Below are positions 1-12,900 of a stretch of DNA of 64,000 nt, in pieces. The translations under genes were made by a program, and so were the position numbers. Every line of letters starts with the position of its first letter. The first letter of the stretch is position 1. The DNA is from Solen grandis (Eukaryota > Mollusca > Bivalvia > Adapedonta > Solenidae): positions 37,679,897 to 37,743,896 of the forward strand of contig CM037781.1 in NCBI GenBank assembly GCA_021229015.1, written 5' to 3'. The notes beneath the pieces were generated by a model, which was given only the letters and a program-made list of their open reading frames with translations, made no database searches and was not told the DNA's origin.

Positions 1-600
1 CGACCTACCAGGAGTTGTTAGAAGTTGTCTATGGTGCTCAAAGGCTAGATCTCAGTGTCCGCTCTTTCATTTCCATATTAAAGGATGGTTTTTCATAAAA
101 CTTTACAAAATGGTTTGTCATAACATAAAAGTGTGTTGGACGCATCAACCATATGTATCCTTGAAAGGTCAACGTCACTGGAGTTGTTAGAAGATCTCTT
201 TGGTATTCATAGGCTTCATTTTTATATCTGTTCGATAACTTGGGATGGATTTTCATAATATTTTACAAATGTGTTTGTCATACATGAAGATGTGTTGGTA
301 CAATAACCATTTGTGTGCTTGAAGGTTAAGGTCACAAGAGTTGTTAGAAATTATCTTTGGTATTCATAGGCTTCATTTTCATGTCTGCTCTATAACTTTA
401 TATCTATGTTTTGAGTTTCATGAAATTTTACAGAAGAGTTTGTCATAACACAAATGTATGTTGCGTGAATCAACCATTTGTTTTCTTTAAAGGTCAGTGC
501 AGTTCGGGGATCAGAACCCAGTTCCATTATTTTCTTGTTTCTATTTGGCACAAATTCTTCATGGGAGTGGGGGGACTCCTGAAATATTGCTTGTTATACT
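1..600. repeat. Dispersed repeat with about 165-bp internal period
   Basis: Three diverged units follow one another, each with the phrase GTTGTTAGAA, a TATTCATAGGCTTCATTTT segment and a CATAA..AAAATGTGTTG segment. The block ends with a distinct tail (GCAGTTCGGGGATCA ... GGGGACTCCTGA). The same units and tail recur at 50855-51260, so this is an interspersed bivalve repeat, not coding sequence. The superfamily is not identified. Confidence 0.65.
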
Positions 601-896
601 AACAAATCCATGTTTTCAACTGATTTAATCTAAAGACATGAACTGTGACCGATCATGCTAACTCACTGATGAAAAGAAATGTTGGTCATGAATTATTTCA
701 CCAGTGTTCTGTAATTTTCAGTTCAATATTTTTGTAACTTCAACATAAAGTGAAGGTTCTTAATATCAGAACACATATGTTCCAAGTCTCCTAATCTCCA
801 TGAAAAGAATGTATGAATATTGCCTAAAAAATAAAATATGCAAATTGCTTCATAAATATGAGAAATTTTGAAATGTTGATATGTGTATACTTGCAG

Positions 897-979
897 ACTG
901 TGGAACACTGTTACTACCAGGGTGCTGTTAAAAGAGACGAATGGTCAGCGGTGGCTGTGTCAACATGTAATGGCATCAG
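897..979 (+). CDS. ADAM exon a: prodomain, HCYYQG segment
   Basis: Acceptor TTGCAG before 897 and donor GTATGT after 979. It encodes TVEHCYYQGAVKRDEW and then SAVAVSTCNGIR, the strongly conserved ADAM prodomain block (HCYYQG ... STC.G.R). It reads from phase 0 and ends with two bases of a split Arg codon that the exon at 15023 completes. Confidence 0.92.
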
Positions 980-3900
980 GTATGTACCCCCCACACACAT
1001 AGTATAATTTAGTTCAATCTTATTCATTTTACGTCAATTAGGAAATAAGTTCCTAAAACTTTAGCAAATCTCTCTCAACAGTCCTTGGGTTGGACCAGTA
1101 CAATCATTAAGCTTTTTCTCCCTCAAATGGGTTCGAACCCACAGCCTTCGGATCTGCAGTCGTGTACATCACTACTGGACCACCGTACCCTTTAATAGTG
1201 TAATGGTAGATATAGTCTGGCAATATTGACCTGAGACTGATTAATTTCCGGGATGTTCTTCATTAGTTTCCGTGAATTATTACAATCAAATCATTTGTTT
1301 TAATGGTAGTATGGTTTACAAAGCTTCATACTTAGGATAAGTCCAGGTGGCCTAGTGGTAAATTATCCCTTTCCCTCATATAGACTCATTTTGACGCACT
1401 CAATAGGTACAACATAAAGCCTGATCTGTCTTAACCCTTTCCCTCATATAGACTCATTTTGATGCACTCAATAGGTACAACATAAAGCCTGATCTGCAGA
1501 AAACCACAGTTAAACCTTACCAAATTTAATTACAAAATCCTCATTTCCAGACCACTGAGGAGCAGCGAACAGCATAAAACCTGATCAGCCTGCGAGTTAC
1601 CCGCAGGCTGATCTGGTTTTATGTTGTTCGCATAGGTCTTTTCATGGTGTCTTCTATGAGGGAAAGGGTTAGGCGGTCTTGTAATCACAAAGCAGCAGGT
1701 TCGAATCCTTAATGCAGACAATTTTTTTTTTTTTTTTTTCATTAATTCATAATTTTTTTCACTCATCAATTTTTCTTTTCATTATTTGCTGTTTGAGAGG
1801 ATGAACGAATAATTTGTTAAATTGTTGGTGTCATTTTCTTTTTCTTTTGATTCTATATGCTGTCGAGTATTGAGTAAACCATCTAAAGTATTCAACAACA
1901 ATTTCGATAAAATCATGCTATATATTTGTAATTTACATGTAGAACATTAGAAAATATGAAAAATTTTATGATCTAAGCTACAATTGAACCCAATACCTTC
2001 AGCTTCAAAATCTAGCATATTATCATTGAGGCTAGCATTCAAATCCAATGTGTAGTCTGGAAATATGTATGTGTTGATTAGGAAAGTCATAATGCAGTGT
2101 ATTATAAGAAAAAAAATACCATAAATCATAAATAAGAATTTTAATTTGTCTATGTATTAAATGAAAATTCAAAGACCCTTTTTAATCTTATTGTGTACAC
2201 AATTTCATCACCCTATTTAATGATATTGTGTACACTGATATTGAATGACATATTTCATATGTAAATATGATTAATAACTTCTCTTATTACCTGAGATGTG
2301 AGTCCTGGAACTACCATTGAATTTATCAGGGGTGCAATTGTATAGACAAAGCATTAGAAAGTCCTACTCTACAAGCTGCTTCATGGTAATTATCAAACAT
2401 NNNNNNNNNNNNNNNNNNNNNNNNNNNNNNNNNNNNNNNNNNNNNNNNNNNNNNNNNNNNNNNNNNNNNNNNNNNNNNNNNNNNNNNNNNNNNNNNNNNN
2501 GGCTGTCAAGGTGATTAGTTCTCAGTTTTAGAATGAATATTTCTTAATTCGTATAGTATGGACTGAAAGACAATCAGTTTTTAACTCAACTATTCGAAGA
2601 ACAGGATGAGCTATTGTTGTCACCCTCATGTGGGCGTCCCAAGAAATGTTAAGGTTTTGTTCAACATTGCCATTATCTCCACTTTAACTCACTGGATGTC
2701 CCTGAAACTTCACACATGCCTTGATCATCATCAGACCAACTAGTAGAAACAGGGACAGTAACTCTCCCAAATATTTTTGCAAATTTTTGGCCCTTTTTGG
2801 ACATAATTTTTTTTAAATTTGTTTAAGATTGCCATTATCTCCACTTTTATTGATGATGTCCCTTAAACTTCCAGTAGCAACAAAAATGTTGCTCTTCCAA
2901 ATATTTTTTTGCATATGAATGGGCCTTTTTGGACTTTGTTAAATTTGTAAAATTTGATATGTTTTTAATGGATGATTAGACAACATCATGCTCTTTTTAC
3001 AAATATCATTGAATTGACAACAGAAAGGGCATTTAACCTCTACACAAAAATACTTTGCATATGCCCAATATTACATCCAGCTTAATACTTTGTGTAAGTC
3101 CATGGAAGCTATTTCAGGGTCTTTGTCAATGCCAGAATATTTACTGGTTATGTCCTGATTGAAGATCATTGAAGACTTACTTGAATTTTAGCTTAAAAGC
3201 AATACCTGTCAGATAGATTTTGCACTGTTCTTGGCTGATCAGGCTTAACTCACTCATGTATCAAGAAAATGACATATGCAACCATTATAAAACCAGATCA
3301 AACCATTTCTATCATTTTAACACTAAACTTGTACATCTGAGACTGAATTTAGCCCTAAGCACAGTATAGCCTGTGTGTGTCATTACAGAGAGTTACACAT
3401 TTTATGAGCCTGACAGTCTATGAGACCCTCTTCATGTTGACTGTTGGTGTGTCTCCTTGCTTGTCCCTGAACTGGCTGCCATATCTAATGGACAGTTATC
3501 ATAAATCAGACTGATCAGTAACCAGTCTAGTTCCTTTGATTGTAGTATTTATACTACCACAGTCTATAGTTGCTGGAAATCAAAATTAAGCATTGTCAGA
3601 TTATTGTAGCCAAGTTAACTGTATCACTTTTCATTCAGAAGCTTGTCAATCCAATGCAATTCTGTGCTAACAAATATGGGGAAAAGGGATTTTATGTGTT
3701 ACATTTTTTTTTTTTTTTTCAGTTTTTTCCCCAGAAAATAACAAGTTATTTGTGATCAAAATAAATACCTGCTTCATTAATGAAACAGGTATTATCATCA
3801 ACCCAATTTACATACTTGAAGATCTACTCTTGTTAGAAGTTTAAGTCTTCTAAAAGTTATTTCCAGAGCATGTTTTACCTTTGGAATAAAAAGGCAAACT

Positions 3901-6900
3901 TTCAAATAGTTTAATTTTCAAAGACATTTTCAAATATCACATAATCAGTGACATATATACTGGTAAGCTACATCACTGCCAGTGTGCATAACACTAAAGT
4001 GCTCCATGGAGGTATGCTACTTAGGAATGAAATCACATGACCCACACACCAATCAAGGTCATGACCCACACACCAATCAAGGTCATGACCCATACACCAA
4101 TCAAGGTCATGGCCCACACACCAATCAAGGTCATGACCCACACACCAATCAAGGTTATGACCCACACACCAATCAAGGTCATGACCCACACACCAATCAA
4201 GGTCATGGCCCACACACCAATCAAGGTCATGACCCACACACCAATCAAGGTCATGACCCACACACCAATCAAGGTCATGACCCACACACAAATCAATGTC
4301 ATGATCCATACACCAATCATTCTGAGACAAATCACATAGCAGTTAAATATTCCTATCATGTGACACATGTGGTATGACCAAATATTTAAGAATAACTAAC
4401 ACTGTTATTCTTTTAATGGCTCATTATTCTTCCAAAAGCAGTGTCTATTCTTCAGACAGAAAAGCTAAGTGTGTGCTACTGATTTGTATAGAGAGGCAAT
4501 CTGTTGATGGCAGCATTAACTACACAGAATAAATAAGAATAAATATTTCACTTAGGATCTTTCAATTGTTTACACAAATAACTAATTTGCATATTTCACA
4601 TATCATCGTCAATTTTATATTCTGTATGTCTCCGTTAACAAATCGTGAGTACATAAATAGAGGATGTAGCAGATAAACAAATTTTGATTTGACGACGGTT
4701 TTTTAAATTCAAATTATTTCTCTGTGAATACTAGCCGACGCAAAATGTAAACAAAATGAGAGTATTTTGACATCCATCCAAAATACTTAATTGCGTAATT
4801 TGATTAACATTTCAATGCGTTAAACAGATATTTGCACATTACTTACCATTTGTGTTTATCTACAATATGGCAATGTTATTTTATATTTTCTTTTTAATGG
4901 ACATTTAATCATGAAATATAATGGGCCTTTAACTGTAGGAAGACAAACTTTATACAAATTTGTGCAACAAATACCACAAAACATCTTGATGCACTGACTC
5001 AATTGATTTCCCCATTTGTTTCCACCTCAATACTGGGATCCCATTTTGCTGTTTTACAATTAGCCCACCAGCAGTCTCTCAGTGCTTTGATTGTTTATCC
5101 TTTTATCATCTAAAGCTATCTAGGAACAGGGTGTTGTTTCCTTTTTTATCAGGTGCTGTCCTGTCTAACCAATTCTTGAAATTCAATGCAGTCTTTGCCG
5201 TAAACTACATTGCACTATGTAACCTAGCGTTTTTCTTTCCCTTAACTTGAGATGAATTTATTATCCAAAATCTGGTATAACCCTTTCCCTCATATATACT
5301 CATTTTGACGCCCTCAATAGGTATCACATAAAGCCTGATCTGCAGAAAACCAGTTAAACCTTACCAAATTTAATTACAAAATCCTCATTTCCAGACCACT
5401 GAGGTGCAGCGATCAGCATAAAACCTGATCAGCCTGCGAGTTAGGTCTTTTCATGGTGTCCTCTATGAGGGAAAGGGTTAAGGCCACCTCCCTATGATCA
5501 GGAAGAAGGACTGAGGTCCCATGGCGCCAGTTTAAAGCCAAATCAGACTGATCACATTTCATAACATTGAAAACATGTTCAAAGTGAAAATTGCTTTCAT
5601 TTAATTATTATCTTGATTTATTCCATGGTAAAGGTAAAAATGACATAATTTAGTGGTAACAGAATAATACAGTCATTAGCATGTCTGAAATTTAATTTAC
5701 CTCTATCAACATACATATGTAAAAACTATTTTAAGAAGAAATTCTGTTGTCCTTGTTTTCTTCTCCTTTTGAAACACAGACCCACTATTCTGTGTTCCAC
5801 TTAAATTTGATTAATTAGATTGAAGCTTTTTTTCTGGATGTGTAGTTAACTCAGATATTGAAGGATAAAAATCAATTTATTGAAATCCAGTCATCTCCCA
5901 CTTCCATGAAACCTTTTCCAACCTTCTCAGTTTGCTGAAATCCACTTAGTGAATTAATAACAGTTACTCAGCATTCAGGAAATGATAAAAAACTTTGATT
6001 GTTTTTGTCCTGCCTCTGAGACTAACAAAGAAAAGAAGAGCATTCAAGTTTGAAATTTGCAGACTATGAACAAATTTGATAGAATGCAGACCGCTGTGAA
6101 AATATTGAGAAATGAAGTTATGAATGAAAATGGCAAGATATGTCCACATAGGCAGGACTGTTGTTAGAGATGCTCCCAGGAAAATAGTGAGCTGTGTTAT
6201 CAGTCGGTCTTTGGCACAAATAAGACAGAAGTGACCGATCATAAGACTTTAGTTCCAGGCTTAATATTGCCATGTGCTTCAAATAAAGGGACACAAGTTG
6301 TTGGTTATTTATTGTCAGTTGCTTTTATTCTGTATAGATACATTAGGGTTTAGACTTAGTCATCTAAAATCTTATTTGTTTTTGCCAAAAATCAAGCCAT
6401 CTCATTTAACACTTTCCCTCATAGAGGATACCATGAAAAGACCTATGCGAACAGCATAAAACCAGATCAGCTTTCAGGTTTTATGCTGTTCGCTGCTCCT
6501 CAGTGGCCTGGTAATGAGGATTTTACAATTAAATTTGGTAAGGTTTGAGTTTGGCTTTCTGCAGATCAGGCTTTATGTGGTACCTATTGAGTGCGTCATA
6601 ATGAGTCTATATGAGGGAAAGGGTTAAATTTACATCTAAGCAAGATGTATTAGTTTTCTGTTTGAAAATGAAAACGTCAACACACACAAAAAGATATCTG
6701 CTCACAGGACTTAGTGAAATTGTAGTTTTATTATTGTTCTACAATTTGACCTGCTGTTGTTGCAAAGAATATTATACCAATGACAGCTGTCATTATATGA
6801 CATTAACCGTGATTTTGCTGCACAATAGTGTCTGCTTTTCAAAAATCCTCTCTTCTGGAACTAATATTCAGAATTAATTCTAATTTTGCATGAATGATAG

Positions 6901-9900
6901 CCTAAATGTTTCCAACCATAATTGCATAAGCATTTTGATCCCTTGAAAATTGAGGCCTCCAGTTGATTGATTAACTTAAGAATTCTTTGTATCTGGTTGC
7001 TTCTGAAGGTAACCATGTAAGCTTAAGTACTCAGTTACTCTGGTGAACGATCTAGGGCCACAAGGTCCTCTTGTATGGTATCAAACTATCTTGTGAAATC
7101 TATATTTTGATGACCAAAATATCATATTATTTGTATGAGACATGCGTAAAAGGTATCTGTTCGTTATTAAATATCCAAGGAAAGGTTTTGACTGATATTA
7201 AGATGTGAAACTGTAGTTTTGATTGCAGACTGCAGAATCAATATCCAAGTAACTAAGGTTGTCAGATGGTTTGGAATAGCCATGCAGGTTACAGAATGAG
7301 TCACATTTTAGTTCAGTTCCTGCTCTAGCGTTAAATACACAGTAATTATAACATTTGAGAGATGCACAGGAAGCAGGCTCCTGATATATATTCCAGATGG
7401 GCTACATGGAAGCAACTGTGTTTAAAATGATCCCAGCACAACATGGGTGCATGTTTTTTCAGTGTGTAAAATGTTGAGACTGTGAACCCAATCGAGGGCA
7501 GTTTTCAGTCTGATCAGGATTCACAGTGTTCCTTCTTGTCTCCAAGATAATGAATACCCAATGGTATTCACCCTGGTCAGGTTATAAAATTGTGGCACAA
7601 GTTTCTTTGTATGGAGAGTGAACTAATGGCATGAGCTTGAATGCCAGGATAATCAATCCCTTTTGCAAAGATGAAATTACCCTCTCCTGCTGAGGTTTAA
7701 TTATTTTCTCCTGCTTAGGTTTAATGACAGGATGATCAGTCCCTTCTGCAAAAAAAAACCTCCTGTAGTTTAATATGAAATTATCCCTCCTGTAGGTTAA
7801 TATGAAATATCCTCTCCTGTTGAGGTTTAATATGAAATGATCCTCTCCTGCTGAGGATTTAATATGAAATGATCCTCTCCTGTTGAGGTTTAATATGAAA
7901 TTATCCTCCCCTGTTGAGGTTTAATATGAAATTATCCTCTCCTGCTGAGGTTTAATATGAAATTATCCTCTCCTGTTGAGGTTTAATATGAAATTATCCT
8001 CTCCTGCTGAGGTTTAATATGAAATTATCCTCTCCTGTTGAGGTTTAATATGAAATGATCCTCTCCTGTTGAGGTTTAATATGAAATTATCCTCTCCTGC
8101 TGAGGTTTAATATGAAATTATCCTCTCCTGTTGAGGTTTAATATGAAATTATCCTCTCCTGCTGAGGTGAAAAACTTTCATTAACACTGGAAGCCACCTG
8201 AATCACCAGGAAGTTTTCCAAGATTATCAGTAGCATCATGTATTATGACATGGCCACCTGAATCACAGGGAAGTTTTCCAGTTACTATAAACATCATGTA
8301 TTATGACATGTGAAAGGAGTTGTTTAAAGTTATTTGGAACATTCTGTTTTACAACTCCTAATTTACATGATAAGGCCTTGCACCAGATGTATTCCACAGA
8401 CTGTGACCAAGGAGGGGGAAGTATACTGCTTGTGAAGTATTGTTCTTATAAATCAGTCCAGGCCATAAAACAATGGCAATAAAACATTTCAGGTGGTTTC
8501 TTGAGTGAAATCTGGTGATTTTGTGTATATATATATATATATATGTGTGTGTGTTTGTGTGTATAATAGAAAAGTAGACATGAAGCGTCTCCAGAAACTA
8601 ACCCTAGACAACTTATGAACTCAGTAGTATAACTTAATGTTGGGCATTTTCTATATCCAAGGGCTCTTTTTTTTTACAGGAAGGACTTTTACAAATTTTT
8701 TTACATACCAAAACCTTTGATTTAATGCAAAATCTAACATATTATTTATCGAACACTATCTGAATGATCATGAGATTCTTATCTACACACTACTTGCTCC
8801 CCAGACACATACTGATTATTATGGTGACCATATCGTCAAGCAGCTTTGAATTGTGTCATTTCTGCTGAAGACAACTGGTGGAATTGAAAAATGTTTTATC
8901 TTTTCTCAACCATAATATATTTTGAGTCTATCCATCTTCAGAACTTTGATGTGCTAATAGACCCTTCTTAATATTATCTCATGCATATTCAGTAAGGTAA
9001 CCAGAACGAGGTTTAGATGGGTCAGTTCAGACTCAGTTGTAAACAAACTCAGCAGCTTACACTGATAGAGACGTCAGTGGTGTACATATTAACACAGGTT
9101 TAAGCTTTGCTGAGGCCTAGAAAATTATTAAATAACTTACATTTTCATCATAGAAGTAGTCCTTGAACAAAAAATCCAAGTTTTACAGTGAAGACTATCT
9201 GCATTAAGACAGTTTTCATTAATCCACTATATAAATCACAGAATACCTAATAAGCCAAGCCATGTATATTTCTAACACACAACCTGCTGACCAGATGTAA
9301 ACACGTGGTTAAACTAATTCTCAACACCTACAATAAAGCCATTAAGCTTACATTCCATTGTAGATAACCTTTTAGACAATAACATATAAATTACCAGCTT
9401 CTTTTGGGCACCTAGCTAACAGTATCCCAAATGTCTGTTTTCAGTTCATGATAATACTGATGTATGCAGCAAATGCCACAAATCTCAAAGAAAGAATAAA
9501 ATTTCACATAGTTAAATGTTTAAGCCATTTTAATCATGAATGGAATTAAAGCACACATTTCTGTGTAATATAGTATTTAATTTAAAGATTATGACATACA
9601 TTTTCCTCATTTTCCCGAGACTCGAATAGAAAAATAACAATAAATTATGAGTGAAATAAACTTTTATAAGATATATTTTCAGTGGATAGCATACATATTT
9701 AGTTCAGTTGTATGAAAGTTTTTTTTCTCTTCAGGCAGCTTGAAGTTTTTAGTAATTTGTATAAATGTAAAATAAATGGATTATTTCATTTCATATAATA
9801 CTAGTTGCAAAATGTGACTGTCAAATTAGGCAAATGTGTATGTTGCAAGCATATTACGGGCTTACTCTAACAGATTGCTGGGTTAAAAATAATAGGTCCA

Positions 9901-12900
9901 GAGAATATTAACACATCTTTACACTAGACATTGCATATTTAAGAGGCAAGGAACCTCAGGACCTTGAAGTTTGTGGTTATTCGAGCCGTTACCCAGCCAT
10001 AGAATCTAGATCCATTCATTCCAGGTTATATACTAGTAACCTGTTCAGTGAGAGACCAGATCCAGTATAAAATAGTCACAAATGGTACTACCGTACTAAC
10101 TAGCTCCCACCAAGACTGGACCAGCTTTAAATGACTCCATTTTAAATTTCCAAAAAACGTTGCATAAAAATAGTATTTTAAGCAGAAGGTGTGTGTTTTC
10201 CTGGCCTGCCTATAAGAAATTACAGTTCAACCTGTATTAGCAACCACCTGTACTAAGCGGCCAATTTCATTAAGCAGTCAATTTAAATGTATTACCAAAC
10301 TGTAGCATTTTATCTTATATTTGTACTTAATTTAAAGGTCACCTCTGTTAAGTGGCGACTTTCTCTTATTCCCTTGACTGACTATTTAAGACATGTTTGA
10401 CTGTACATGATTCACAAATATAAGTCAGTTAATTTCGGACTCGGTCAGATAATATTATTTTAATATATCTGAGAAAGAAATTTGAAGAAATAATAATGAA
10501 ACAACAACAACAAAAAAAAAACTGGTCAGCTCCGGCACAAAGTCAGCAAGCACAGACATTCAGCATCTAACATAGGTAAGATAGCTAAATGCGGAAAAGA
10601 TTGTGATTATCTCTACCTGCAACTAAAGAATTAAAGACATGAAAAAAATGATGCCAATTAACGGGAATTAGTTTTTGAATGCAACGCTTATGCTTCTTTA
10701 GAAGGAAATTCTTGGCATATGTATCCTTATGGAATTGTTGGCAGTTCTGGTGTCCCTACATTGCATATAACCATAACCATAAGGTTTATATCACCCATCA
10801 AGAAATCAGCCATTTGGACTTTTTGAATTCTCAAGGGTCATGGAACTATCTTTGAAGATTTCAAGATAAAGAAACACTAAATTCTACTGCATCAAGTCTT
10901 AACGCTGTTGCTGTTATTCTCATTAGAAACGCTTTCTTTCAATAGAGATTTTGTAATTTTATAAAATGCAAGTTGGTCATAGTTTTCTATATATTGTTTA
11001 TTTGACTATAATTCTGGTCTTTTTTCAGTGTGTGAACCGGAGAATTTTGTAATACATCTGACATACACTCAGTATAAAATGATAAACGTAATATATGTAA
11101 CTTCAAGCATGTGATATAATGCCTACTGATTGTTTCAGTGTACATACACTTTTGTTATTTAAATATAAAATTAAGAACCTAAGACCAGGGGAGATGGTTG
11201 TTGTGTTTTTATTTCTGTACAATCAACCAATACCCTTGTTCTTAAACATAGTGATTTAAACTCAGTTTACAGTGTTTCTGGATAGCCAGATAGGAATGTG
11301 ATGAGAGGTTAATTATCTGCATCATATTTTCTATTAGAATTACAAACTGGAACACTGCAATGATAATGAGAAAATTTATTTCAACAGTTTACTTGTGGAT
11401 GTGCTTCCACCAGTGGTCGCCATAACTATACAAGTGATATTATCAGCTGTACTGGTGTGTATACCTGACCCATCTAAACCTCGTTCTGAGAAAAGAATCT
11501 CTGGTATGCATAAATATTGAGAAGGGCCTATGGTCTCCAGGTCTTACTCATACCAACTCTTATCTGAGATACAATGATCAAAAAATGCCAGAAACAGTGG
11601 TTATGATAAAAAACAGTGAGATAAACGTTAGCCACTCAGCTAGAGGCATTTATATAGCGGCAATGAATAGTAGCAAGTAGGGTGTGTCATCTGTATCCCC
11701 TATGATGGGTTCTGATAAAGGGGGAAAGACTGGTTTGTGGTGTAAACTGTTAACTTATATATCAAAAGTTTTCATGAGAACAGAGTTTATTGCATTAAGC
11801 ATCATAAGCATGGTACATGGATAGTTTTCTCTGGAGAGATGTTGAACTCTCATGAAGACAATCAAAGAAATGATCAATGCAACCAGTTTCTAACTGGACC
11901 AGCATGAAGGCTACCAATGCAACCAGTTTCAAACCAGACCAGCATGAAGGCTACCAATGCAACCAGTTTCTAACTGGACCATGAAGGCTACCAATGCAAC
12001 CAGTTTCTAACTGGACCATGAAGGCTACCAATGCAACCAGTTTCTAACTGGACCATGAAGGCTGTCAAGGAAAGGACCTATACAACAACATTTAACAATA
12101 ACAGCCTGCAGATAATACCCATTACCATTGTGATACATGTGAGAGGATAGGTGACTCAGTTTAAAGCTATGCACAAATTTGGGTCTATACACAACAGCAC
12201 AAGTAATATTTATAAAGTCGGACAAAGAAACAAATAATGTAAGCTCTAGTGAGCCTCTATCAGGGTATGAACTGGTGTTGGTGATAATATTTATTTTATG
12301 AGCAATTTCTAGAAAACACAATTACCACTTTAAAGTAACTTTCATGTGAGACTAAACTCTATTACAGACACACAACACACTTACGGTGCCTGTCAATTAC
12401 TGCTGGAGAGAATTGCCTGACAGGCAATCTGAGGAGGAATCTATAAGCGATTGGTTTCATATGTTCACACTTCACTTTGTCTTTTCTCTTGTAATTAGTT
12501 TGGGTGCTCAGCATACTGCTTATTCCATCCTTTGTGTCTAATTGATGGAATGTTATAGGTATAGGCATAAACCTCACCCACTGTTTAAATCATTTTTCAT
12601 CGTGGTCTTTGACTATGGCCCTTTTTAGCTCACCTGAGTACGAAGTTGTGGTCAGTCATTGTACGTCGTCTGTTAGGATGTTCGTCAACATTTTTTTGTG
12701 TTCATTCTAGCATCTTCATTTCTTCAGCAATCTTCTTCAAACTTTGTGACAATATTTGTAGCCATAATCTCTCAGCCAAGTTCGAGTATATATGCCCTTC
12801 AGGTCTGAAGTTATGGCCCTTGAAAGATCAAAAGTGCCAGATTTAACTTTGTGTACAATCATCTTCGTTTTTTAATTGATCTCTTCAAACTTTATGACAA

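Noticed and set aside
3968..4377. Four overlapping ORFs of 100-131 codons on both strands
   Set aside because: They come from a 24-bp minisatellite whose length is a multiple of three. Not a gene.
6611..6877. 88-codon ORF with a hydrophobic stretch
   Set aside because: It starts inside a MITE terminus and runs through intron into a Helentron fragment. No support as an exon.
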